This document shows, piece by piece, positions 18,487 to 26,584 of a DNA stretch of 64,000 nucleotides. The translations under genes were made by a program, and so were the position numbers. Position 1 is the first letter of the stretch, and the number at the start of each line of letters is the position of its first letter. The notes under the pieces were generated by a model that was not told the DNA's origin, ran no database searches, and saw nothing but the letters and a program-made list of their open reading frames with translations. Origin of the DNA: Ornithinimicrobium sp. F0845. GTDB lineage: Bacteria; Actinomycetota; Actinomycetes; Actinomycetales; Dermatophilaceae. The DNA lies in assembly GCF_023015765.1 (NCBI RefSeq), contig NZ_JALKAL010000002.1, positions 283,778 through 347,777 of the forward strand, given 5' to 3'.

Positions 18487-19647
18487 TCAGCCCTTCAGGA
18501 GCTGCCGCGCCATGACGATGCGCTGGACCTGGTTGGTGCCCTCGTAGATCTGGGTGATCTTGGCGTCGCGCATCATCCGCTCGACCGGGAAGTCCTTGGT
18601 GTAGCCGTAGCCACCGAGCAACTGGACAGCATCGGTGGTGATCTCCATCGCCACATCGGAGGCGAAGCACTTGGCGGCCGCACCGAAGAACGGCAGATCA
18701 GGGTCATTGCGCTCGGACTTGGCCGCCGCGACGTAGACCATCTGGCGCGCGGCCTCGAGCTTCATGCCCATGTCGGCCAGCATGAACTGCAGGCCCTGGA
18801 AATCGGCGATGCGCTTGCCGAACTGCTGCCGCTCCTTCACATAGCCGAGTGCGAAGTCCAGAGCGCCCTGCGCGATGCCGACGGCCTGGGCGCCGATCGT
18901 GACGCGGGTGTGGTCGAGAGTGCGCAGGGCGATCTTCAGACCCTCACCCGGTGCACCCACCATCCGGTCGCCGGGGATCGAGCAGTTCTCGAAGAGCAGC
19001 TCCCGCGTCGGGGATCCCTTGATGCCGAGCTTCTTCTCCGGCTCGCCGAAGGTGAACCCCTCGTCCGACTTCTCCACGACGAAGGCCGTGACGTTGCGGC
19101 CCCGCTCCCCCTCTGGGTCGGTGACCGCGAGGACGGTGTAGAACTCCGAGACCCCGGCGTTGGTGATCCACGACTTCTGGCCGTTGAGCAGGAAGGTGCC
19201 GTCGGGCTGCTCGATGGCCTTGCACTTCATGCCGGCGGTGTCGCTCCCGGCGCCGGCCTCGGACAGTCCGTAGGAGAACATCGCCTCACCGCGGGCGACC
19301 GGGGGGAGGTACCTGCTCTTGATCTCGTCGCTGGCACCGAGGATGAGCGGCATCGTGCCCAGCTTGTTGACCGCCGGGATCAGTGAGGACGAGGCGCAGA
19401 CCCGGGCGACCTCCTCGATGACGATGCAGGTGGCGAGCGCATCGGCGCCCACCCCGTCATACTCCTCGGCGATGTGCGGTGCGTGGAAGTCGGTCGACGT
19501 CAGGGCGTCGAGCGCCTCCTGCGGGAACCTGCTCTCCTCGTCGACCGCCGCGGCGTGGGGTGCGATCTTGTTGTCGCACACCTCCCGCACGGCCTCACGC
19601 AGTGCCTCGTGGTCCTCGGAGATGCGGAAGAGGTCGAAGTCGCTCAT
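18487..19647 (-). CDS. acyl-CoA dehydrogenase
   Basis: FAD enzyme of beta-oxidation or branched-chain acyl-CoA oxidation; 386 residues, normal length. Signatures: YGLSEAGAGSDTAGMK (FAD/substrate loop), and IYEGTNQVQRIVMARQLL, whose Glu (~residue 366) is the catalytic base position of short/medium-chain enzymes. Electron acceptor would be ETF, not encoded nearby. Its start is 93 bp from the divergent Uma2 gene. Confidence 0.93.
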   Translation of the reverse strand: MSDFDLFRISEDHEALREAVREVCDNKIAPHAAAVDEESRFPQEALDALTSTDFHAPHIAEEYDGVGADALATCIVIEEVARVCASSSLIPAVNKLGTMPLILGASDEIKSRYLPPVARGEAMFSYGLSEAGAGSDTAGMKCKAIEQPDGTFLLNGQKSWITNAGVSEFYTVLAVTDPEGERGRNVTAFVVEKSDEGFTFGEPEKKLGIKGSPTRELLFENCSIPGDRMVGAPGEGLKIALRTLDHTRVTIGAQAVGIAQGALDFALGYVKERQQFGKRIADFQGLQFMLADMGMKLEAARQMVYVAAAKSERNDPDLPFFGAAAKCFASDVAMEITTDAVQLLGGYGYTKDFPVERMMRDAKITQIYEGTNQVQRIVMARQLLKG

Positions 19648-19740
19648 GGGCGAAGACTACCCACCCGCAGGTTGTGGACAGGAACCGCCGGGTCCAGCCA
19701 GTTCCGGAGATGGTTGCGGGCATGTCTCGGAGGGGGAAGC

Positions 19741-20328
19741 ATGATGAGTATGCCGACGCTCACCGACCGCGCACACGAGCACCGGGTGTCCCGGGCCGAG
19801 TTCGAGGCCTTCCGCGAGGAGCGCGAGAAGCGTCAGGACGGCGCGCGCTACGAGCTGCTCGACGGTGAGATCCTGATGACTCCCTCACCGGGCGGCCTCC
19901 ACCAATTGATCGCCACCCGGTTGGTGCTCCTGATCAGCGCTGCACTGCCCGCTGGTCGGGAGGTCGTGACTGCTCCGCTGGACGTCGAGCTGCAGGCGGG
20001 TAAGGGTGACACGACGCTCCAGCCCGATGTCCTGGTGACGGACCGGGCTGACCTCACCGGAGGCGGTCTCCAGGCGACGCCGGTTCTCGTGATCGAGATC
20101 CTGTCTCCCTCGACGTGGCGACGGGACCTCGGGGTCAAGCGGGACGCCTACGCCACGGCCGGGGTCGAGCACTACTGGGTGGTGGCACCCGACACGCCCT
20201 CCATCACCGCCTACCGGCTCGGTCCCGACGGCGCCTACCGCGAGGAGTGCCACGTCACCGGCGAGGAGCAGTGGACCGCCGCCGCCCCCGTCGAGATCAC
20301 TCTCTGCCCGGCTGAACTGACACGCTGA
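19741..20328 (+). CDS. Uma2 family PD-(D/E)XK nuclease-fold protein (DUF820)
   Basis: 195 residues, a Uma2-type restriction-endonuclease fold. Visible core: ARYELLDGEIL (acidic residue of helix 1), LQPDVLV (catalytic Asp), VIEILSPST (Glu) and KRDAYATAGVEHYWVV (Lys plus C-terminal conserved helix). Such proteins are common in cyanobacteria and scattered in actinobacteria, with no settled role; transposon or defence links have been proposed. ATG at 19741 follows GGAGGGGG. It stands alone between opposite-strand genes. Confidence 0.88.
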   Translation: MMSMPTLTDRAHEHRVSRAEFEAFREEREKRQDGARYELLDGEILMTPSPGGLHQLIATRLVLLISAALPAGREVVTAPLDVELQAGKGDTTLQPDVLVTDRADLTGGGLQATPVLVIEILSPSTWRRDLGVKRDAYATAGVEHYWVVAPDTPSITAYRLGPDGAYREECHVTGEEQWTAAAPVEITLCPAELTR

Positions 20329-20407
20329 CCCGGGCGGCCCGCTGACCAGCGAGATCTGGCGCGTCCTGAACGCCCTGGAGCCCGAGCAGCGACCCTCGCT
20401 CATGACG

Positions 20408-21424
20408 TCACCGGAGTGCGGGGATGACCTGCTGCTCGAACAGCTCGACGCCCGAGGTGTCCCAGGCGGTCTCGGCGAAGTAGTGGATGGCGTAGCCCAG
20501 CCCGGCGTCCCGCAGCGCGCCCATCTTCTCGATGACCTGCTCGGGGGTGCCGACGGCCGGCTGCCGGCGCATGCTGACGATCGCGTTGTCTGCCTTGTCC
20601 TCGCTGTGCCCGGTCTTCACCAGGTGTCCGCGCAGCCACTGCAGGCGCTCCTCCACCTCGGCCTCATCCCGGCCGACCACCGTGTTGAAGTTGGAGCTCC
20701 GCACGATGCTGTCGAAGTCACGGCCGATGTCCTTGCAGTGCCCGGCGAGCACCTCGGACTTGTGCTTGAAGCCCTCGAGGTCGCCGAAGAAGTTGGTGTA
20801 GTCGGCATACTCCGCCGCGATCCGCAGCGTCTTCTGCTCACCGCCGCCGGCGACCCACATCGGGATGCCGTTGGCCTCCGAGCCCGGCAGGCTTGTCCCC
20901 TGAAGCGGTCGGGGATGCACCAGCGCACCATCCACCTGGTAGTGCTTGCCGTCCAGCGTGGCACTGCCGGTGGTCCACGCCTGGCGGAGGATCTCCACGC
21001 CCTCACGCAGCATGGCCAGACGCACGCCCGCCCGCGGGAAGCCGTAGCCGTAGGCCCGCCACTCGTGCTCGTACCACCCCGCGCCGATACCCATCTCGAC
21101 CCGACCGCCGGAGACGACGTCCACGGTCGCTGCGACCTTCGCCAGGTAGGCCGGGTTGCGGTAGCTCATGCACGTGCACATCTGACCGAGCCGCACCCGG
21201 GAGGTGGCGGCGGCGAAGGCGGCCATGAGGGTCCAGGCCTCGTGGGTCGGGTCCTCCGTGGGCTCGGGGGTGGTGTGGAAGTGGTCGTAGACCCAGAGTG
21301 ACTCCCACTCCTCGTGCTGGTCGGCACGGACCGCCAGGTCCCGCATCACCCGCCACTGGTCCGCGGTGTCGATGCCGTGCAGATCCATTCGCCAGCCCTG
21401 GGGCACAAAGATTCCGAAGCGCAT
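20408..21424 (-). CDS. LLM class F420-dependent oxidoreductase (TIGR03560 type)
   Basis: 338-residue TIM-barrel luciferase-like monooxygenase family protein. Start MRFGIFVPQGWRMDL is typical of the family; GGRVEMGIGAGWYEHEW and the C-terminal MRRQPAVGTPEQVIEKM are conserved. It should use F420 as hydride carrier, consistent with fbiA/fbiB here; substrate unknown. ATG at 21424 chosen from family length; upstream in-frame extension reaches into the divergent CoA-binding gene's promoter. Confidence 0.9.
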   Translation of the reverse strand: MRFGIFVPQGWRMDLHGIDTADQWRVMRDLAVRADQHEEWESLWVYDHFHTTPEPTEDPTHEAWTLMAAFAAATSRVRLGQMCTCMSYRNPAYLAKVAATVDVVSGGRVEMGIGAGWYEHEWRAYGYGFPRAGVRLAMLREGVEILRQAWTTGSATLDGKHYQVDGALVHPRPLQGTSLPGSEANGIPMWVAGGGEQKTLRIAAEYADYTNFFGDLEGFKHKSEVLAGHCKDIGRDFDSIVRSSNFNTVVGRDEAEVEERLQWLRGHLVKTGHSEDKADNAIVSMRRQPAVGTPEQVIEKMGALRDAGLGYAIHYFAETAWDTSGVELFEQQVIPALR

Positions 21425-21509
21425 GGGGTCAAACGTATGTCGTGTCCTCCGGTCGGCGCACACCGCACCCGCACGGGCTGGCGCACAGTCCTCAGCAGGA
21501 GGCGCGATA

Positions 21510-21971
21510 ATGGTGCCCATGACCGAGACACGTCGCCTGCACCGCAATGACGACACCGTCATCACCCGGCTGCTGCACACGACGGCCACCTGGGCGGTCG
21601 TGGGTCTGTCGGCCAACACCTCGCGCAGCGCCTACGGCGTCGCCCGGTTCCTCCAGGAGACCCTCGGGCACCAGGTGATCCCCGTGCACCCGCGCGCGGA
21701 GCACACCCTGGGGGAGGCTGGCTACGCCTCCCTGAGTGCCATCCCGGACGGCACCACCGTCGACGTCGTCGACTGCTTCGTCAACTCCGCGCGCGTCGGC
21801 GCGGTCGTCGATGAGGCCATCGACCAGGCCGAGCGGCTCGGGATCAAGGCGATCTGGCTGCAGCTCGGTGTCGTCGACCAGGACGCCGCGCAGCGCGCCA
21901 AGGAGGCCGGCCTGAGCGTGGTGATGGACACCTGCCCCAAGATCGAGTACAGCACCCCCAGCGGGTTCTGA
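21510..21971 (+). CDS. CoA-binding domain protein (YccU/PA-type)
   Basis: 153-residue stand-alone CoA-binding Rossmann domain. TWAVVGLSANTSRSAYGVARFLQ is the nucleotide-binding turn, and DTCPKIEY near the C-terminus is the conserved end motif. Biological role unknown; a link to acylation or CoA sensing is inferred. ATG at 21510 is preferred to the one at 21519 because AGGAGG lies 7 nt before it. Confidence 0.88.
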   Translation: MVPMTETRRLHRNDDTVITRLLHTTATWAVVGLSANTSRSAYGVARFLQETLGHQVIPVHPRAEHTLGEAGYASLSAIPDGTTVDVVDCFVNSARVGAVVDEAIDQAERLGIKAIWLQLGVVDQDAAQRAKEAGLSVVMDTCPKIEYSTPSGF

Positions 21972-21980
21972 CTCGTCTTC

Positions 21981-22616
21981 TCAGGTGCCTGCCGGTTCGT
22001 CGCCGCGCCGGATGCCGAGGGTGGCCAGCATGTCCTCGTGGAGCTGGATCCACACAATGTTGATGGAGGCCACCTCCGGAGCGTCGACCCACTGACGCTC
22101 GCCGTTCAGCGCCCGCTCAAGGGCCGTGGTGAGCCTCGGCTGGTGGACTCCGAACCGCGGCAGGGCGGACTCCAGACCGTGCGTGACCTCCCCCAGTTGG
22201 TCGACCAGGCGTGCGAGCTCACGCAGGATCCGGTCGTCATACCTCAGGTCTGTGTGGTCGTTGAAGGCCAGCGCGTCGTCGGGGGTCGGCCTCAGCTGCC
22301 AGCGGGTCATCAGCGGACCCAGCCGTCGGTTCAGCGGCAGGAAGCTCCGGTGCAGGGCACTGATCTCCTCGCGCACACCCAGGACGTCGAGTTCTGCGGC
22401 CAGCAGCTCCTCCTCATGGTGGCGGCCCAGCTCGGTCATCGACCAGTTGCTGCCCGGCAGATAGGCCTCGCGTCTGACCTGACCGCGCGCCTCCGCGTCC
22501 AGGAGGTGCTCCTCGACCGGTGCGTGGTCGAGCCCATAGAGTGCAGCGACGGCCCGGCTGGTGGCGTGGCCCAGCACGCGCACGCCGTGCAGCGCCAGGA
22601 GAGCGGAGTCGGTCAC
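21981..22616 (-). CDS. winged-helix domain protein, conserved actinobacterial
   Basis: 211 residues. The first ~70 residues read as a winged helix (alpha-rich, ending SNWSMTELGRHHEEELLAAE, a wing-like turn). The remainder (SFLPLNRRLGPLMTRWQLRP and IVWIQLHEDMLATLG) resembles a conserved actinobacterial all-helical domain found with MarR-like proteins and beside PEP-utilising enzymes. I do not know its ligand or targets. It is convergent with the CoA-binding gene (9 bp) and lies downstream of rpsT on the same strand beyond a terminator. Confidence 0.6.
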   Translation of the reverse strand: MTDSALLALHGVRVLGHATSRAVAALYGLDHAPVEEHLLDAEARGQVRREAYLPGSNWSMTELGRHHEEELLAAELDVLGVREEISALHRSFLPLNRRLGPLMTRWQLRPTPDDALAFNDHTDLRYDDRILRELARLVDQLGEVTHGLESALPRFGVHQPRLTTALERALNGERQWVDAPEVASINIVWIQLHEDMLATLGIRRGDEPAGT

Positions 22617-22643
22617 GAGGTCAGGGTATGCGCGGGGTGACGA

Positions 22644-22679
22644 GCGAGGGCGTCCACCCGGCCGGGTGGACGCCCTCGC
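22644..22679 (-). terminator. perfect 18-bp palindrome, terminator of rpsT
   Basis: Arms 22644-22661 (GCGAGGGCGTCCACCCGG) and 22662-22679 are exact reverse complements with no unpaired loop bases. It starts 19 bp after the rpsT stop and 27 bp before the next gene on the same strand. No T-run follows, the usual state of actinobacterial terminators. Confidence 0.7.
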
Positions 22680-22697
22680 GTCAGGTCCTGCGGTGCC

Positions 22698-22958
22698 TCA
22701 GAGGGAGGCAGCCTTCTTGGCCATCGCCGACTTCTTGTTGGCGGCCTGGTTCTTGTGGATGACGCCCTTGGAGACGGCCTTGTCCAACTTTTTGGAGGCG
22801 GTCTGCAGCGCGGCCTGGGTGGCCTCGGCGTCGCCGGAGGCAGCAGCCTCGCGGAACTTGCGGATCCAGGTGCGCAGCTCGGCCTTGTGAGCGCGGTTGC
22901 GCTCGGTCGCCTTGGCGTTGGTCTTGACGCGCTTGATCTGGGACTTGATGTTTGCCAC
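22698..22958 (-). CDS. rpsT: 30S ribosomal protein S20
   Basis: 86-residue small-subunit protein binding the 5' domain of 16S rRNA. Basic, helical, with signatures [14 protein letters not shown] and [21 protein letters not shown] at 22958 has AGGAAG upstream; the longer in-frame reading to 23087 lies in the leader and is rejected because S20 begins here. A monocistronic unit with its own promoter, a structured ~130-nt leader and a strong terminator. Confidence 0.97.
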   Translation of the reverse strand: MANIKSQIKRVKTNAKATERNRAHKAELRTWIRKFREAAASGDAEATQAALQTASKKLDKAVSKGVIHKNQAANKKSAMAKKAASL

Positions 22959-23059
22959 GAAAGTCTTCCTGCTTGGTCGGATTGTGTCGTTGAGGGCGAC
23001 ACACGAGCCTCGGGACCGGGCGTGGGGCACCCTTGCTTGAGCCTCGTGAGGGTTGTGCT

Positions 23060-23089
23060 GCATGCGCGCACGACCTGTAGCGCGCACGC
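23060..23089 (-). promoter_or_regulatory. 10-bp hairpin in the rpsT leader RNA
   Basis: Read leftward, GCGTGCGCGC (23089-23080) pairs with GCGCGCATGC (23069-23060) around a 10-nt loop, with one G-U pair. It begins within a few bases of the predicted transcription start, so it would cap the 5' end of the message. It could stabilise the RNA or take part in S20 autoregulation (inference). Confidence 0.45.
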
Positions 23090-23097
23090 AAGGAGCA

Positions 23098-23127
23098 AAT
23101 CTACCAGCCTGACGACACCACCGACAA
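23098..23127 (-). promoter_or_regulatory. rpsT promoter
   Basis: TTGTCG (23127-23122), 18-bp spacer, TAGATT (23103-23098) read leftward, a good housekeeping sigma match. Predicted start near 23091. The rest of the 194-bp gap between rpsT and the Tad operon end holds the leader hairpin and nothing else recognised. Confidence 0.6.
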
Positions 23128-23152
23128 ACCGCTGGCGCCGGCCACGGACGGA

Positions 23153-23617
23153 TCAGCCCAGGTCGGACCGCGCCCTGGACTCCACGGTGATGGAGACACC
23201 ACCGCCTAAGGACTCCAGGACGCGGCTCACCACCGGGATCGTCGCCCGACCCTGGAGCCGGACCACGGCAGTGCGCGCGTCAGGGGTGCCCGTGCCTGCG
23301 GCGATGCCCCAGCCAGCGATGCGATCGGGCACTGGCTGTTGCGCCAGGTGCTCGCTGGCTGCGGACCACACCCCCTCGGAGGTCAGCGGGATGCCCTCAC
23401 CCAGCCCCACGTCATACACCGCGTCCTCGTCCACCGTGTCGGCTGCGGCGAGTGCTGCGGCGTCCGCCGCGTCGAGAAGGTGGATCCGGCTGAGCTGGAC
23501 CGACGTGGCACCGACGACGCCGAGGATGAGCAGGAGGACGAGCGCGACCATGCCGACGAGCAGGATGCTGATCTGCCCGCTCTCGGGGTCGCCGCACCGC
23601 CCCTGCTCACTGCTCAC
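23153..23617 (-). CDS. TadG/TadE-like pilus-locus protein (Rv3654c-like)
   Basis: 154 residues: short N-terminus, then a TadE/G-type hydrophobic segment preceded by a Gly-Gln-Ile junction ([21 protein letters not shown]), then [14 protein letters not shown], a hallmark of TadG-like proteins of the actinobacterial Flp locus. The remainder is extracytoplasmic. Last gene of the Tad operon; its start overlaps the end of the preceding gene by 11 bp. Probably a minor pseudopilin or assembly factor. Confidence 0.8.
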   Translation of the reverse strand: MSSEQGRCGDPESGQISILLVGMVALVLLLILGVVGATSVQLSRIHLLDAADAAALAAADTVDEDAVYDVGLGEGIPLTSEGVWSAASEHLAQQPVPDRIAGWGIAAGTGTPDARTAVVRLQGRATIPVVSRVLESLGGGVSITVESRARSDLG

Positions 23618-24059
23618 GGTAGGCCTCCACGGGTGAGACGTGGCTGGAGGTGAGTGTCACCGAGGTGGGCACGACACCGGACATGAAGTCCGGGATGAGC
23701 GGAAGCGCCACCTGGAGTGTGGCGTTGATGCGCACGGTGCTCCCGGGCGTGAGGCAGGGATCGGCGGTGCACACCAGGGCCACCCCGCCGTCGTCGGAAC
23801 CGAAGCCGTGAGCGTCCATCACCAGCCAGGCCGCTGTGGTCGCCGCCGCCTGGCCGGACGCCTCGTCCGGGCTCGCCACGAAGGTCCGGCCGGCCTCACG
23901 TGCGGCGGCAGACACCGCATAGGCCCCTGCCTGCAGCCGGCCGAGCGTGCCCACCAGGTAGAACAGGGGAAGCATGACGAGGACGAGGAGGAACACAGCC
24001 TCGATCAGCATCGACCCCCGCTCCCCATCCGAGGCCCGCAACCTGCGCCATATGGTCAC
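23607..24059 (-). CDS. TadE family pseudopilin-like protein
   Basis: 150 residues with a TadE-type leader: basic start, ERGSMLIEAVFLLVLVMLPLF where the E after the cleavage region and the following hydrophobic helix match minor pseudopilins. Two Cys (LVCTADPCLTPG) may form a disulfide outside. Overlaps both neighbours by 4-11 bp. Needs a prepilin peptidase, which is not in this locus. Confidence 0.82.
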   Translation of the reverse strand: MTIWRRLRASDGERGSMLIEAVFLLVLVMLPLFYLVGTLGRLQAGAYAVSAAAREAGRTFVASPDEASGQAAATTAAWLVMDAHGFGSDDGGVALVCTADPCLTPGSTVRINATLQVALPLIPDFMSGVVPTSVTLTSSHVSPVEAYREQ

Positions 24060-24529
24060 TGGTCCTCCGCGTAGGCCTGGCCGGTCACCGTCATGGTTCC
24101 CGGGATGCCGAGCGGTCCGACGACCGGGAGCGGGATGTCCGCGGACACGCGGACGACTTCGACGCCACCCGCCGAGACCCGTTCGCCGGTGACCGTGGTT
24201 CCGTAGCTGCCGGGCACAGTCGTCGCGAGGAGCTCGGTGGCCCGGGCCACACCATCCGCCGGCGTGTTGTCCGCGCGGGCTCCGATGCGGGCACCTTCGA
24301 TCACGTGGGCGGTGGCGGTGTTGCGGACGTGGAGGGCATAGCCGACCTGGATGGCAGCCAGGAACACCAGGACGACCAGTGCCGAGATCAGGGTGAACTC
24401 AACGGTCGCCGCTCCCCGGTCAACGGTCGCCGCTCCGCGGTCAGGGTGGCGCAGGAGAGCTGGACGGCCAGGGGCCGCCGCGCTGCTCCAGGGTCGGCCG
24501 CGTGCGAGGACGGGCCGGGGACGGGTCAC
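24056..24529 (-). CDS. TadE-like protein with an internal 7-residue duplication
   Basis: 157 residues with the TadE signature RGAATVEFTLISALVVLVFLAAIQ after a ~45-residue cytoplasmic lead. Immediately before the helix, the motif DRGAATV occurs twice, encoded by two 21-nt units (24410-24451 region) that differ at one base, so the processing-site sequence itself is duplicated. Overlaps neighbours on both sides by 4 bp. Confidence 0.82.
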   Translation of the reverse strand: MTRPRPVLARGRPWSSAAAPGRPALLRHPDRGAATVDRGAATVEFTLISALVVLVFLAAIQVGYALHVRNTATAHVIEGARIGARADNTPADGVARATELLATTVPGSYGTTVTGERVSAGGVEVVRVSADIPLPVVGPLGIPGTMTVTGQAYAEDQ

Positions 24530-24747
24530 GGCCCGCTGACGCCCGAGACCGCCGACACGAAGAGGTCGGAGAGCAGCGGCTCGGCCACGAGCCAGAGCGC
24601 CGCCACCAGCCCAGCGGTCATGATGGTGATCAGGACCCAGCCGGGCACGTCGCCGCGCTCGGGCTGCCGGCGCCAGTCAGCCAGGCGAGCCGCGTAGCGT
24701 GCGGTGGCGGCGCCAAGTCGGCTCCGGAGGCGGAGTAGTTCCTGCAT
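24526..24747 (-). CDS. small single-helix membrane protein of the Tad operon (candidate Flp-like pilin)
   Basis: 73 residues: basic N-terminus, ERGDVPGWVLITIMTAGLVAALW as charged-to-hydrophobic junction, and a short hydrophobic-polar tail. Size, position between tadC and the TadE genes, and the junction followed by a helix resemble an Flp pilin or DUF4244-type protein, but the canonical Flp G/XXXXEY site is not obvious. Good ribosome site (AGAGGAG) before the ATG at 24747. Shares a 4-bp overlap with the next TadE gene. Confidence 0.7.
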   Translation of the reverse strand: MQELLRLRSRLGAATARYAARLADWRRQPERGDVPGWVLITIMTAGLVAALWLVAEPLLSDLFVSAVSGVSGP

Positions 24748-24791
24748 GGTGTTCTCCTCTGTCGGTTCTTCCTGAATGGTGCGGTGCGTGG

Positions 24792-25721
24792 TCAGACGGT
24801 GATGCGGAGCAACGAGACGCCTGGGTAGACGGCGAACAGGACGGTCACGGGAAGGACGAGGAAGACCACCGGCACCATCATGAGAATCTCCCTGCGCCCG
24901 CCCTCCTCGATGAGCTCCTGTCGCGCGGACTCGCGGGCATCCTGGGCCTGGGCCCGCAGGACCTCACCCAGCGGGGTGCCCCGTTCGATCGCGACGACCA
25001 GGCCGTCCACGAAGCGGATGATGGGGCCGAGCCCCGTGCGGGTGCCCATGCCCTCGAGTGCCTCCGCCATCGTCGCTCCGGTCCGGGCCTGCGCCAGGCA
25101 CACTTCCAGCTCGGCGGCGAGTTCCCCCTTTGACAGGCGGGCCACCCGGTCAAGCGCCTGTGTGGTGCCCTGCCCCGCCGTGACCGAGAGCGCAAGCAAC
25201 TCGGCGACCGCCGGGAACTCAGCCATGATCCGGCGCTCGCGCCTGGTCGCGGCACGACTGAGCAGCTGGTCCCGGAGCAGCATCCCGCCGAGAGCTGCCG
25301 ACAGGGCCACCACGACGAGCGCCGGCAGACTCACGCCGCGGGTCCACATCGCCAGGGAGCCCAGGAGTGAGACGACGACCACGGCGGTGGCACCCCACAG
25401 GACCTGCTGGATGCGGAAGCCTTCGACGTCCGCGGCCAGCCCGGCCCGCTGCAGGCGAGAGGCGACCGACTCCGTGCCGCCCAGCCAGCGGTCCACGGCA
25501 CGCCCGGCGCGCCTCACCAACCGGTGAACCGTATCGGTGAGGCTCCACGGCTCGCTGGTCCGTGACCGTGGTGCGGCGTGGCCCGGAACCCTGTCCAGGT
25601 AGGGCTCGATGCGGGCCACGAGATCGGTCTGACCAGGCCACGGGATCGCCACGAGGACCAGCCAGACGCCCACCGCGAGGGCACCGCCGAGCAGTCCTCC
25701 GAGCAGAACGGGCACCGTCAC
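24792..25721 (-). CDS. tadC: TadC-like type II secretion F-domain protein
   Basis: 309 residues, inner-membrane platform protein of the Tad pilus. One N-terminal helix, a cytoplasmic F domain (AEFPAVAELLALSVTAGQGTTQALDRVA and RTGLGPIIRFVDGLVVAIERGTPL) and C-terminal helices (MMVPVVFLVLPVTVLFAVYPG). GTG at 25721 overlaps the tadB stop (GTGA). Works with TadB and ATPase TadA. Confidence 0.88.
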   Translation of the reverse strand: MTVPVLLGGLLGGALAVGVWLVLVAIPWPGQTDLVARIEPYLDRVPGHAAPRSRTSEPWSLTDTVHRLVRRAGRAVDRWLGGTESVASRLQRAGLAADVEGFRIQQVLWGATAVVVVSLLGSLAMWTRGVSLPALVVVALSAALGGMLLRDQLLSRAATRRERRIMAEFPAVAELLALSVTAGQGTTQALDRVARLSKGELAAELEVCLAQARTGATMAEALEGMGTRTGLGPIIRFVDGLVVAIERGTPLGEVLRAQAQDARESARQELIEEGGRREILMMVPVVFLVLPVTVLFAVYPGVSLLRITV

Positions 25722-26584
25722 CGCAGCACCCGCTGTTCCTCGGGCAGGCGGCCGATCCGCACCATCACCTGGTAGGCGAGGACGGACAGCACGGCGCCCA
25801 CGATCAAGATGACGACGCCGGTCGGCTCCCGGTAGGCCTGCAGGGCCGTGCCCCGGGTTGCCATGAGGAGCAGCACGATCCACGGTGCGACCATCGCCAG
25901 GCGGGCCGCGTTGACCGTCCACGACTGTCGAGCCTCAAGCTCGGCACGGGACCGTGCGTCCTCGCGCAGGAAGGTGGAGAGTGCGCGCAGCACGCGACCC
26001 AAGTCGCTGCCGCCGACCTCGCGCGCCAGTCGCACAGCCTCCACGAGCCGGTCGCCCACCGGGTCTGCCAGGCGCTCCTTCAGCCGGTCCAGAGAGTCGG
26101 TGAACCGACCGCTGGCGCGGTAGTCGTGCCCGAATGCCTCGAAGGCTGGTCGCAGCTCGACGGGTCCACGATGGCCGAGCTGGATCAGCGCCTCGGGCAA
26201 CGACAGACCGGCACGGACGCCGGAGGCGATGTGGTCCACCGCGTCGGGCCACACGTCCCGGAGCCGCGAGCGCTGCCTCCTGGCGCGTGACCGCACGACG
26301 GCCAGGGGCGACCAGGCCGCCATGACCGCGAAGGCCAGGCTGACGGCGGGCACGCGGGTGAGCGCCAGCGCGAGCACCAGGACGACCGACCCCGCGACGA
26401 GGCAGCTGGCCAGCAGTCCCGGCCAGCGGAAGGACTTCACACCCGCGAGGACGAGGTCGTCGTCGAGTTGGGTGAGGAAGGCGTTGGCCCGCCGCGGCTG
26501 CTCGCGCTCGGGCTGCGGCCAGAAGGACCACCAGATGCAGGCCAGACCGAGCCCGAGGCCAAGCCCGAGCAACGCGCCGTTCAT
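25718..26584 (-). CDS. tadB: TadB-like type II secretion F-domain protein
   Basis: 288-residue membrane platform partner of TadC. N-terminal helix, paired helices at ~55-100, a cytoplasmic F domain (WPDAVDHIASGVRAGLSLPEALIQLG, LAREVGGSDLGRVLRALSTFLRED) and two C-terminal helices. Its ATG overlaps the end of tadA by 4 bp, and its stop overlaps tadC. Confidence 0.88.
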   Translation of the reverse strand: MNGALLGLGLGLGLACIWWSFWPQPEREQPRRANAFLTQLDDDLVLAGVKSFRWPGLLASCLVAGSVVLVLALALTRVPAVSLAFAVMAAWSPLAVVRSRARRQRSRLRDVWPDAVDHIASGVRAGLSLPEALIQLGHRGPVELRPAFEAFGHDYRASGRFTDSLDRLKERLADPVGDRLVEAVRLAREVGGSDLGRVLRALSTFLREDARSRAELEARQSWTVNAARLAMVAPWIVLLLMATRGTALQAYREPTGVVILIVGAVLSVLAYQVMVRIGRLPEEQRVLR

